From CAZQFV01 sp964592645 (GTDB lineage: Bacteria; Chloroflexota; Chloroflexia; DTKN01), in NCBI GenBank assembly GCA_964592645.1, contig CAZQFV010000009.1, positions 1 to 64,000 of the forward strand: DNA of 64,000 nt, read 5' to 3'. Each line of letters begins with the position of its first letter. The stretch's first letter is position 1. This document shows, piece by piece, positions 1-6,800 of this stretch. The notes beneath the pieces were generated by a model. The model searched no databases. It was not told where the DNA came from and saw only the letters and a program-made list of their open reading frames with translations. The translations under genes and the position numbers were made by a program.

Positions 1-28
1 TGCAAAGGCTGGTGGCGCAATGGGCAAC

Positions 29-57
29 TTGACCAAGTTTAAGCGCACACCTACCAG
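29..57 (+). promoter_or_regulatory. weak candidate promoter for the prepilin peptidase operon
   Basis: TTGACC (29-34) lies 17 bases before TACCAG (52-57). The -35 is good but the -10 is poor. Nothing else recognisable lies in the first 134 bases, and no upstream gene end can be identified there. Confidence 0.25.
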
Positions 58-140
58 TTATTTATGAGAGGTTCGGGATCCGTTTCCCGGTTCGGTTTTC
101 AGTGCCATGCCCGTGGCGCTGACCTCCCCAGGAGTTGCTC

Positions 141-881
141 GTGCGTATCGCCCTTGCGGGGACGGCTGGGTTGGTCGGACTGCTGGTTGGGGCAGCCCTC
201 AACCTGGTGATCCAGCGGCTGCCCCGCGGCCGGCCCCTTTTCCGCCGGCCGCGCTGCACCCGCTGCAGTCAGCCCCTCTCGTGGGAGGCCGTTCCGCTCC
301 TGGGCTACCTGCTGCAGCGCGGGCGCTGCCGGCACTGTGGAAAGCCGCTGCCGCGGTTCTTCCCGGCGGTGGAGGCGCTGACCGCGGCGGCCCTGGCCGC
401 GCTGGTCTTGCGCCATGGCCTCTCCTGGCTGGCGCTGCTCTACGCCCTGTTCAGCGTGGCGCTCGTCGTGACCCTCTTCCTGGACTGGCTGCGCCACGAG
501 ATCTACTACCTGGTCCTGCTGCCGACGACGGCGCTGGCCCTCCTGTCTCCCCTGTTGCCGATCGATCCGCGGCTGGACTTTCGCAGCAGCCTGCTGGGCT
601 TGCTCGTGGGGCTGGTTTTCTTCGGGCTGCTCTTTGTGCTGGGGCACCTGCTGTTCCACATCGAGGCCCTGGCCCTGGGGGATGTCTTTCTGGCCGGCAT
701 GATCGGGGCCATGGCCGGGCTGTACGGCAGCCCGCTGTGCCTGGCCGGGGGGATCGTCTTGGCCGCCGTGGGCGCGGGGCTGCTGCTGCTGACCAAGCGG
801 CTGGGGCCGAAAGATTATATGCCCTACGGCTCCTTCCTCTGCCTGGCGGCGCTGCTCTATCTGTGCTTCTGGGCGCCCTAG
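141..881 (+). CDS. prepilin peptidase (A24 family, PilD/TadV type)
   Basis: Membrane aspartyl protease that removes leader peptides from type IV prepilin-like substrates. The N-terminal part has the two CxxC pairs of the bifunctional PilD class (CTRC near residue 39 and CRHC near 60), which in this family accompany an N-methyltransferase domain. About six hydrophobic segments follow, with DWLRHEIYYL and a later GDVFLAGMIGAM region corresponding to the two catalytic Asp sites (the second, in ALGDVFLA, matches the GxGD-like motif loosely). GTG at 141 is preferred because GGAG at 131-134 is 6 bases upstream; a TTG at 135 would abut the ribosome site. First gene of an operon with thyX 10 bases downstream. 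No pilin gene is in the window, so its substrates are unknown. Confidence 0.85.
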   Translation: MRIALAGTAGLVGLLVGAALNLVIQRLPRGRPLFRRPRCTRCSQPLSWEAVPLLGYLLQRGRCRHCGKPLPRFFPAVEALTAAALAALVLRHGLSWLALLYALFSVALVVTLFLDWLRHEIYYLVLLPTTALALLSPLLPIDPRLDFRSSLLGLLVGLVFFGLLFVLGHLLFHIEALALGDVFLAGMIGAMAGLYGSPLCLAGGIVLAAVGAGLLLLTKRLGPKDYMPYGSFLCLAALLYLCFWAP

Positions 882-891
882 GGGGTTGATG

Positions 892-1569
892 ATGGAAGTG
901 CGCATCCTCGTCCATACGCCCGAGCCGCTGCGCGTGATCTACACGGCGGCGCGCACCTGTTACAGCCCCGGCCGGCCCGCCGAGCTGTGGGCGGAGGACG
1001 CTCCGCGGGAGCGCATGGAGCGGCTGGTGCGCCGCGTCTTGGAGAGCGGCCATCACTCGGTGTTGGAGCATGTCGCCTTTACCCTGGCCGTGGAAGGGGT
1101 CTCGCGGGCCTGCAGCCACCAGTTGGTGCGGCACCGCTTGGCCTCCTACAGCCAGCAGTCGCAGCGCTACGTGGCGGGGCCCTTTCCCTACATTGCCCCG
1201 GACTCCTGGAAGCGGGCCGGCCTGGCCGCCGAGCTCGAGAGGGCCATGGCCGAACTGGACCGGCTCTACGAGCGGGCCCTGGCGGCCGGCATCCCACCCG
1301 AGGACGCCCGCTTCGTCCTGCCCCAGGCGGCGACGACGAACCTGGTGATGAGCATGAACCTGCGCGAGCTGCTGCACGCCGTGGGTCTGCGCACCTGCGA
1401 GCGGGCCCAGTGGGAGATCCGGGAGCTGTTCGAGCGTGCCGCGGCGGCGGTGCGCGCCGTGGACCCCTTCCTGGGCTCTTTCCTGGTGACCAAGTGCGAG
1501 CGGCTGGGCTATTGCGACGAGCATGAGACGTGTGGTCGGTATCCAACAGGAGCGCGCCATGAGCGATGA
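892..1569 (+). CDS. thyX: flavin-dependent thymidylate synthase ThyX
   Basis: Makes dTMP from dUMP using methylene-tetrahydrofolate, with FAD and NADPH. The diagnostic RHR-x7-S motif is present (RHRLASYSQQS, about residue 80), followed by RY. Other family landmarks are the N-terminal TCY segment, the ESGHHSVLEHV helix and the FVLPQAATTNLVMSMNLREL stretch. About 225 residues, normal for the family. TTG (886), ATG (889) and ATG (892) are in frame; 892 has the best spacing from the GGGGG at 881-885. It overlaps the next gene by 11 bases. The cyclohydrolase-like gene two places downstream acts on related folates, which suggests a one-carbon operon. No thyA is seen here. Confidence 0.95.
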   Translation: MEVRILVHTPEPLRVIYTAARTCYSPGRPAELWAEDAPRERMERLVRRVLESGHHSVLEHVAFTLAVEGVSRACSHQLVRHRLASYSQQSQRYVAGPFPYIAPDSWKRAGLAAELERAMAELDRLYERALAAGIPPEDARFVLPQAATTNLVMSMNLRELLHAVGLRTCERAQWEIRELFERAAAAVRAVDPFLGSFLVTKCERLGYCDEHETCGRYPTGARHER

Positions 1570-1867
1570 ACAGAAATCCGGTGAGGGGCTACAGCCCATC
1601 TACCGGGTGATCGGCTATCTGGACAAGCATGCCCCCTTTCCCATCGGCAGCCTGTTCCTGGGCGCCGTGAGCATCGCCTACCTGGTGAACCCCACGGGGG
1701 GAGTGATCGAGCTGCTCCCGGACAACCTGCCCTTCGTGGGCAACCTGGACGAGGTCACGGCAGCTTTTCTACTGATCTGGTCGGGCGCCAACGTGTTCCG
1801 TTGGGCGCGCATCCGGCGGGCTCAGCGCAGGGCCCGTGAAGCGGAACAGAACAAGGAGGAGCGATGA
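1559..1867 (+). CDS. small DUF1232/YkvA-like membrane protein
   Basis: A 102-residue protein of unknown function. The central part (GVIELLPDNLPFVGNLDEV) resembles the DUF1232 core, which usually reads P.DLIPD.iP..GylDD, and is flanked by hydrophobic segments that may be membrane-associated. The tail is very basic then acidic (RIRRAQRRAREAEQNKEER). ATG 1559 is chosen because AACAGGAG (1546-1552) precedes it; a longer reading from 1523 lacks a ribosome site. It overlaps thyX by 11 bases and shares ATGA with the next gene, so it is translationally coupled on both sides. Confidence 0.65.
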   Translation: MSDEQKSGEGLQPIYRVIGYLDKHAPFPIGSLFLGAVSIAYLVNPTGGVIELLPDNLPFVGNLDEVTAAFLLIWSGANVFRWARIRRAQRRAREAEQNKEER

Positions 1868-2499
1868 GCGAGCGGTTCCTGGACAAGACGGTGGAGCAGT
1901 TCCTGAACGAACTGGCCAGCAAGGCCCCGGTGCCGGGCGGCGGCAGCGTCTCCGCGCTGGCCGGGGCCCTGGCGGCCGGCCTGGTGACGATGGTCTGCGA
2001 CCTGACCGTCGGCAAGAAGCAGTATGCCGACGTCGAGGCCGAGATCCGCGGCTACCGCGAGCAGGCCGAGGCGCTGCGGGCCCGCCTGCAGGCGCTGCTG
2101 CAGGCCGATGTGGAGGTCTATGGCCGCCTGGCCGCCGCCTACAAGCTGCCGCGCGAGACCGATGAGCAGCAGGCCGACCGTTTCGCCGCGATCCAGGAGG
2201 CCACGGCGGCGGCGACGCTGGTGCCGCTGGAGATCGCCGAGGTGACCGCGCAGGCGGTGGCCCTGGCCGGTCCGGTGGCGGACAAGGGCAGCAAGCTGGC
2301 GGTGAGCGATGCCGGCATCGCCGCCATCCTGGGCGAGGCCGCCGTGCACAGCGCCCTGATGAATGTCAAGATCAACCTGCCCACGCTGGAGGACGAGGCC
2401 TTCGTGGCCGAGGTGCGCAAGCGCATGGCGCGGGCCACGGCCGGCCTGGCCGAGAGGCGCGCCGCGATCATGCGGGTGGTCGAGGAGCGGATTGGATAG
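1864..2499 (+). CDS. cyclodeaminase/cyclohydrolase family protein (FchA/FTCD-C-like)
   Basis: A 211-residue all-helical protein of the formiminotransferase-cyclodeaminase C-terminal family. Stand-alone members are usually methenyltetrahydrofolate cyclohydrolases interconverting methenyl- and formyl-THF. The family hallmark is the glycine-rich PVPGGGSVSALAGALAAGLV segment near residue 22, followed by MVCDLTVGKKQYADVE; the SDAGIAAIL region near 145 is also typical. The start overlaps the previous stop (ATGA), after AAGGAGGAG. Linkage to thyX fits a folate role. Whether it is a cyclohydrolase or cyclodeaminase cannot be told from sequence alone. Confidence 0.85.
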   Translation: MSERFLDKTVEQFLNELASKAPVPGGGSVSALAGALAAGLVTMVCDLTVGKKQYADVEAEIRGYREQAEALRARLQALLQADVEVYGRLAAAYKLPRETDEQQADRFAAIQEATAAATLVPLEIAEVTAQAVALAGPVADKGSKLAVSDAGIAAILGEAAVHSALMNVKINLPTLEDEAFVAEVRKRMARATAGLAERRAAIMRVVEERIG

Positions 2500-2507
2500 G
2501 GGCCTTT

Positions 2508-3380
2508 CTACTCCCACAGCCGGATCAACAGGTGCCACTGCTCGGGGTGGGAGCGGATGGCCGGCTCCATCGCCTGGGCGAAGCGCTGGAGGGTAGCCTG
2601 GATGTCGGTCTCTTCGTCCCCGCTGCGCTCGAGGGCGATGCGCTGAAAGCCCAGGTGGTACTGGCCGTGTTCGCGGCGGCAGGGGGTGAGGAAGAGGGCG
2701 GCGCCGGTGCGCAGGGCCAGGCGGATGTGGCCATCGGGCAGCAGCGTCGGCCGGCCGAAGAACTGGACGACGGTCCCCTGGCCGCGGATGGGGCGGTCCG
2801 CCCCGGTGCCGACAATTCCCCCCTCGCGCAGCACGCGCACGGCCTTGAGCAGGGCGGCCGTCCCCGTCGGGGCGATCTCGCCGCGCTGTTGAAAGGCGCG
2901 CATCTTGTTCATATAGACAAAGGCGGGGGAAGGATCGGGCAGGGCCAGCACAAAGATGGGGTAGCCCCGGGCGACAAGGACCTGGCCCAGCAGGTCGAAA
3001 CTGCTCAGGTGCGGCGCGGCGATCACGACGCCGCGCCCTTCCTGTTGGGCCTGCTGGAAGTCGGTCCAGCCCGGCTCGTCGAAGTGGGCCAGGCGGGCGA
3101 TCTTTTTCGGTGGGACCGAGGGCATGTAGAGCAGCTCGTAGTAGGCCCGGGCGGCGGTGGCAAAGGCCCTGGCGGCCACGGCGCGCCGTTGGCGCCGGCT
3201 CGCGGCCGGCAGGACGGCCTCCAGGTTGCTCTCGACGATGGCGCGGTACTCGTGGGCCAACTGGCCGTAGAGCCAGCCGGAGATGTCGGCCAGGGGGTAG
3301 CCCAGCCAGCGCGGCACGATGCGCACCAGGAAGAGGGCGAAACGGATGGTGCTTTCGCTGAGTGGGCGGGCCTGTTTCAT
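2508..3380 (-). CDS. lysophospholipid acyltransferase family protein (LpxL/HtrB-like)
   Basis: A 290-residue membrane-associated acyltransferase. The HxxxxD catalytic motif is present as HLSSFD (about residue 124), followed by the RPIRGQGTVVQFFGRP and RTGAALFLTPCRREHGQYHL blocks typical of lipid A acyltransferases and of mycobacterial PatA-type enzymes, and the family ending PEQWHLLIRLWE. The N-terminus has a hydrophobic helix. Last gene of a minus-strand run after tgt, 109 bases downstream and separated from it by two GC-rich hairpins. If the organism lacks lipopolysaccharide, the acceptor is more likely a glycolipid such as a phosphatidylinositol mannoside; this is inference. Confidence 0.85.
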   Translation of the reverse strand: MKQARPLSESTIRFALFLVRIVPRWLGYPLADISGWLYGQLAHEYRAIVESNLEAVLPAASRRQRRAVAARAFATAARAYYELLYMPSVPPKKIARLAHFDEPGWTDFQQAQQEGRGVVIAAPHLSSFDLLGQVLVARGYPIFVLALPDPSPAFVYMNKMRAFQQRGEIAPTGTAALLKAVRVLREGGIVGTGADRPIRGQGTVVQFFGRPTLLPDGHIRLALRTGAALFLTPCRREHGQYHLGFQRIALERSGDEETDIQATLQRFAQAMEPAIRSHPEQWHLLIRLWE

Positions 3381-3418
3381 GGCGAGACCCCGGTTGTCGG
3401 GATGCTTTTGACCGCTCT

Positions 3419-3501
3419 TGGAGGGGGGGCCGGCCCCGCCCCTCCAGGAAAGTTCTCGCTTGGCGCGTGGGGCGGGGGCCAGCCCCCCCCTACGCGCCCC
3501 T
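3419..3501 (-). terminator. two adjacent GC-rich hairpins between tgt and the acyltransferase
   Basis: Two inverted repeats stand side by side: about 3419-3445 (GGAGGGG arms) and about 3462-3498 (GGCGCGT-GGGGC arms). The second contains the tgt stop codon. Neither has a T-run, so they may be an attenuating or RNA-stabilising structure, or a dispersed palindromic element, instead of a standard terminator. Confidence 0.4.
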
Positions 3502-5001
3502 GGCGCGCCGCCGGGCCGCCTCTTCCCGGCGGACCTCCTCGGGGACGGCCTCGTAGCCGGCCAGGAACTCGTCTTGGAGCTGTCGGAACGTCCCGCCGAC
3601 GATGCTCTCGCGGATGCGCTGCATCAGGGAAAGCAAAAAGTGCAGGTTGTGGATGGTGGCCAGGCGCAGCCCCAGGAGCTCGTCGTTCTGGAAGAGGTGG
3701 CGCAGGTAGGCGCGCGTAAAACGCCGGCAGGTGTAGCAGGCGCAGCCCTCCTCGATGGGGCGCGGGTCGCGCTCGTATTGGGCGTTGCGGATGTTCAGGC
3801 GGCCGCCGCGCGCCAGCAGCGCCCCGTGCCGGGCGATGCGCGTGGCCAGGACGCAGTCGAACATGTCGATGCCCCGGGCGATGCCCTCGAAAAAGTCCTC
3901 GGGCGAGCCGACTCCCAGGAGGTGGCGGGGACGGTCGCGCGGGAGAAGGGTCACGCAGGCCTCGAGCATGGCGTGCATCTCGGACTTGGGCTCGCCCACG
4001 CTCAAGCCCCCGATGGCATAGCCGGGGAAATCCATCCCGGCCAGCGTCTCGGCGCTCCGGCGGCGCAAGTCCTCGTAGGTGCTGCCCTGGAGGATGCCGA
4101 AGAGGGCCTGGTCGGGGCGGGTGTGAGCGCGGAGCGAACGTTCGGCCCAGCGGTGGGTGCGCTCCAGGGCCTCCTGAGCGTATCCCGCTGGGCAGGGGTA
4201 GGGCGCGCACTCGTCCAGCGGCATCAGGATGTCGGCGCCGAGTTGTTCCTGCGTCCGCACCACCGACTCGGGGGTAAAGAGGTGGGTGCTGCCGTCGATG
4301 TGCGAGCGAAAGGTGACGCCCTGTTCGTCGATCTTGCGGTTGGCGGCCAGGGAAAAGACCTGGAATCCGCCGCTGTCGGTGAGGAGGGGGCCCTCCCAGC
4401 CCATGAAGCGGTGCAGCCCGCCCATCTCGGCCACCACCTCGGCCCCGGGGCGCAGGTAGAGGTGATAGGTGTTGCCGAGGATGATCGTGGCCCCGGCGGC
4501 GCGCAGTTCGTCGGGGGTGACGGTCTTGACGGCGGCGCGGGTGCCGACGGGCATATAGACGGGGGTGGGGATATCGCCGTGGGGGGTGTGCAGGAGGCCG
4601 GCCCGGGCGGCGCTGTGGGGGTCCTCGGCGACGATCTCGAAGGAGAACGCCGTCATAGCCGCTTTCTCCAGGAGAGGGGTCGGGGCCAGGGTCCCCAGCA
4701 GCCGCTCGGCCCAGGCGCCGTCGGGGAGGGACTCGGCCAGGAGGCCGGCCAGGGTCGATTCGGCGGCGGCCAGGCCGGCCGCTTCCAGGCGGGCGCGGGC
4801 GGCGGCGGGGTCCAGGGCGGCGCGTCGGCCGATCAAGCGGGCCAGCGCCTTGACGGCCGGCCGCACCTGCTCCTCGGGCCGGCCGGCTTGCAGTTGCTCC
4901 CGCCCCCAGCGCAGGAGCGCCTGCGCCGCGGCGTCGTCCACGTCGGCGGTCAGGGTTTCGTCGGTCTGCAGGCGTTCGACGGCGCGTCTGATCTGTTCCA
5001 C
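3490..5001 (-). CDS. tgt: queuine/preQ1 tRNA-guanine transglycosylase with N-terminal extension
   Basis: Exchanges guanine-34 for preQ1 in GUN-anticodon tRNAs. The core begins near residue 116 and has LLTDSGGFQVFSL (catalytic Asp), FGILQGS (base pocket), the nucleophile region MFDCVLATR, and the zinc site CACYTC plus a His in ATIHNLHF. The total of 503 residues is about 115 more than usual. The extra part is helical, rich in Ala, Arg and Leu, and matches nothing I recognise. GTG 5001 has AGGAGA 6 bases upstream, so the long form is likely translated; an internal ATG at 4656 (GGAG 9 bases upstream) would give a standard Tgt. It lies 46 bases downstream of the GlcD-type gene. Confidence 0.93.
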   Translation of the reverse strand: MEQIRRAVERLQTDETLTADVDDAAAQALLRWGREQLQAGRPEEQVRPAVKALARLIGRRAALDPAAARARLEAAGLAAAESTLAGLLAESLPDGAWAERLLGTLAPTPLLEKAAMTAFSFEIVAEDPHSAARAGLLHTPHGDIPTPVYMPVGTRAAVKTVTPDELRAAGATIILGNTYHLYLRPGAEVVAEMGGLHRFMGWEGPLLTDSGGFQVFSLAANRKIDEQGVTFRSHIDGSTHLFTPESVVRTQEQLGADILMPLDECAPYPCPAGYAQEALERTHRWAERSLRAHTRPDQALFGILQGSTYEDLRRRSAETLAGMDFPGYAIGGLSVGEPKSEMHAMLEACVTLLPRDRPRHLLGVGSPEDFFEGIARGIDMFDCVLATRIARHGALLARGGRLNIRNAQYERDPRPIEEGCACYTCRRFTRAYLRHLFQNDELLGLRLATIHNLHFLLSLMQRIRESIVGGTFRQLQDEFLAGYEAVPEEVRREEAARRRARGA

Positions 5002-5047
5002 GGGAAGTCTCCTAACGGTGTTCCTGCCCCGTCTCCCCCTCTCCCCG

Positions 5048-6442
5048 TCATCTCTCCCCCATGCCCTCCGGCAGCACCTTGCCCGGGTTGAGGATGCCTT
5101 GCGGATCGAGCGTGCGCTTGATCGCCCGCATCACCTCGATGGCCACCGGTCCCAGGTTCTGCTCGGCATAGTCGCGCTTCAAGAAGCCGACGCCGTGTTC
5201 GCCCGAAAGCACCCCGCCCAGCGACAGGGCGATCTCGAAGAGGGCCTCGGCGGCCTGTTCCACGCGGGCGAACTCTTCCGGGTCGCGCCGGTCGAAGAGG
5301 ATGTTGGGGTGCAGGTTGCCGTCGCCGATGTGCCCAAAGACGGGGATGGGCAGGTTGAAGCGGCGCGAGACCTCCTTGATCCGCGCCACCGCCTCGGGGA
5401 TGGCGCTGCGCGGCACGGTGATGTCCTCGCCCAGCTTGTTCGGCCGACGGCGGGCCAAGCTGGGTGACACCGACTTGCGCGCCGCCATCAGCGCCGCGCC
5501 CTCCTTGGGGTCGTCGGTCACGCGCACGTCGCGGGCCCCGTTCTGCCAGCAGATGTGGCCGATCTCCTCGATGTCGCGCTGGGCCAGCGTGGGGTCGCCG
5601 TCGGTCTCGATCACCAGGATGGCCTCCACGTCCAGCGGCAGGCCCATCTTCTTGTGGGCCTCGACGGTGGCGATGGTGGTGTCGTCCATGATCTCCATCG
5701 CCACCGGGACGATGCCGGCCTCCAGGATCTTGGTCACGGCCACGCTGGCGTCGATCAGTTTGGGGAAGACGGCCATCGCCGTGCAGGTGGCCTTGGGCGG
5801 GGGGATCAGCTTGAGGGTGGCCTCGGTGATGATGCCCAGCGTGCCCTCCGAGCCGATAAAGAGCTGCGAGAGGTGGTAGCCCACGGCGTGCTTGATCGTC
5901 TTGCCGCCGGTGCGCAGGACGCGCCCATCGGCCAGGACGACCTCCAGCCCCATGACATAATCCGCCGTCACGCCGTATTTCAAGCAGTGCGGCCCGCCGG
6001 CGTTGCAGGCGATGTTGCCGCCGATGCTGGAGTGGCGCTGGCTACTGGGGTCGGGCGGGTAGTACAGGCCCTGCTTGGCCACCTCGGCCTGCAGGTCGGC
6101 GGTGACGACGCCGGCCTGCACGACGACAATCATGTTGACCTTGTCGATCTCCAGGATGCGGTTCATGCGCGTCAGGTTCAGCACGATGCCGCCCCGGATG
6201 GGGATCGACCCGCCGGCCAGCCCGCTGCCCAGCCCCCGCGGCACGACCGGCAGCCCAAAGCGGTGGGCCACTTGCATCACGCGGGAGACCTCGTCCGTCG
6301 TGGCCGGGGAGACGACGGCGTCGGGTAGGGCCTCTTTGAAGGTAGCGTCGAAGCCGTAGCAGATCAGGTCCTCGGGTTCGTTGCCGACCCACTGGGAGCC
6401 GACGATGGCGCGCAGTTCGTGGAGCACAGAGTTGTCGATCAT
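5048..6442 (-). CDS. FAD-binding oxidase, GlcD-type (glycolate/D-lactate dehydrogenase subunit)
   Basis: A 464-residue member of the vanillyl-alcohol oxidase/PCMH flavoprotein family. The FAD-binding segment has VVPRGLGSGLAGGSIP near residue 75 and SSIGGNIACNAGGPHCLKYG near 140, and the C-terminal half ends in the family signature HGVGFLKRDYAEQ followed by LDPQGILNPGKVLP. It oxidises a 2-hydroxy acid such as glycolate or D-lactate; the substrate is not determinable. ATG 6442 is chosen because AAAGGA is 7 bases upstream; a TTG at 6466 is also in frame. No glcE or iron-sulfur glcF partner is adjacent, so it may act alone. Confidence 0.88.
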   Translation of the reverse strand: MIDNSVLHELRAIVGSQWVGNEPEDLICYGFDATFKEALPDAVVSPATTDEVSRVMQVAHRFGLPVVPRGLGSGLAGGSIPIRGGIVLNLTRMNRILEIDKVNMIVVVQAGVVTADLQAEVAKQGLYYPPDPSSQRHSSIGGNIACNAGGPHCLKYGVTADYVMGLEVVLADGRVLRTGGKTIKHAVGYHLSQLFIGSEGTLGIITEATLKLIPPPKATCTAMAVFPKLIDASVAVTKILEAGIVPVAMEIMDDTTIATVEAHKKMGLPLDVEAILVIETDGDPTLAQRDIEEIGHICWQNGARDVRVTDDPKEGAALMAARKSVSPSLARRRPNKLGEDITVPRSAIPEAVARIKEVSRRFNLPIPVFGHIGDGNLHPNILFDRRDPEEFARVEQAAEALFEIALSLGGVLSGEHGVGFLKRDYAEQNLGPVAIEVMRAIKRTLDPQGILNPGKVLPEGMGER

Positions 6443-6473
6443 CGGGCTATCCTTTGTGTCCTCCAATCGGACG

Positions 6474-6656
6474 CTAGTCCTCGACCTCGGGGACCCCTTC
6501 CTCTTCCGGCAGGGGCGCCAGACCGCGCTCCTGCACCTCGAACCGGACGCTCCCGCAGCGCGGACACTGGGCCCTTCCGCGCCGGTACTCCTCCGGATTC
6601 CTGGTCAAACCCCCGTGTCCGCACTCCAGGCAGGTGTACTCGTACCATGTAGCCAT
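6474..6656 (-). CDS. small zinc-ribbon protein (FmdB-like)
   Basis: A 60-residue protein starting MATWYEYTC. It has CLEC and CPRC, the four cysteines of a zinc ribbon as in FmdB-type regulators, followed by an acidic tail (LPEEEGVPEVED). ATG 6656 is strongly supported by AAGGAGGT 5 bases upstream. First gene of the minus-strand unit driven from 6702-6730; the GlcD-type gene starts about 30 bases further on. Function unknown. Confidence 0.8.
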   Translation of the reverse strand: MATWYEYTCLECGHGGLTRNPEEYRRGRAQCPRCGSVRFEVQERGLAPLPEEEGVPEVED

Positions 6657-6701
6657 GTGGCACCTCCTTGATGGTCGACGCGAGGCGATGTCCATAGGAG
6701 C

Positions 6702-6730
6702 ATTTTACAACAGCAAGGGGGGATTGTCCA
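6702..6730 (-). promoter_or_regulatory. promoter for the zinc-ribbon/GlcD/tgt unit
   Basis: On the minus strand TGGACA (6730-6725), 17 bases, TAAAAT (6707-6702). The predicted transcript starts near 6695, about 40 bases before the ATG at 6656. Confidence 0.6.
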
Positions 6731-6738
6731 ATGGGATT

Positions 6739-6767
6739 TTGACCTCTCTGCCGCTCTGTGGTATACT
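6739..6767 (+). promoter_or_regulatory. promoter for the penicillin-binding protein operon
   Basis: TTGACC (6739-6744), 17 bases, TATACT (6762-6767), with TGG immediately before the -10 (extended -10). The start codon at 6801 lies about 27 bases after the expected transcription start. It is back-to-back with the minus-strand promoter at 6702-6730. Confidence 0.75.
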
Positions 6768-6800
6768 CCATACTGTAGTGCCTATGGAGGTAGGAGGAAG

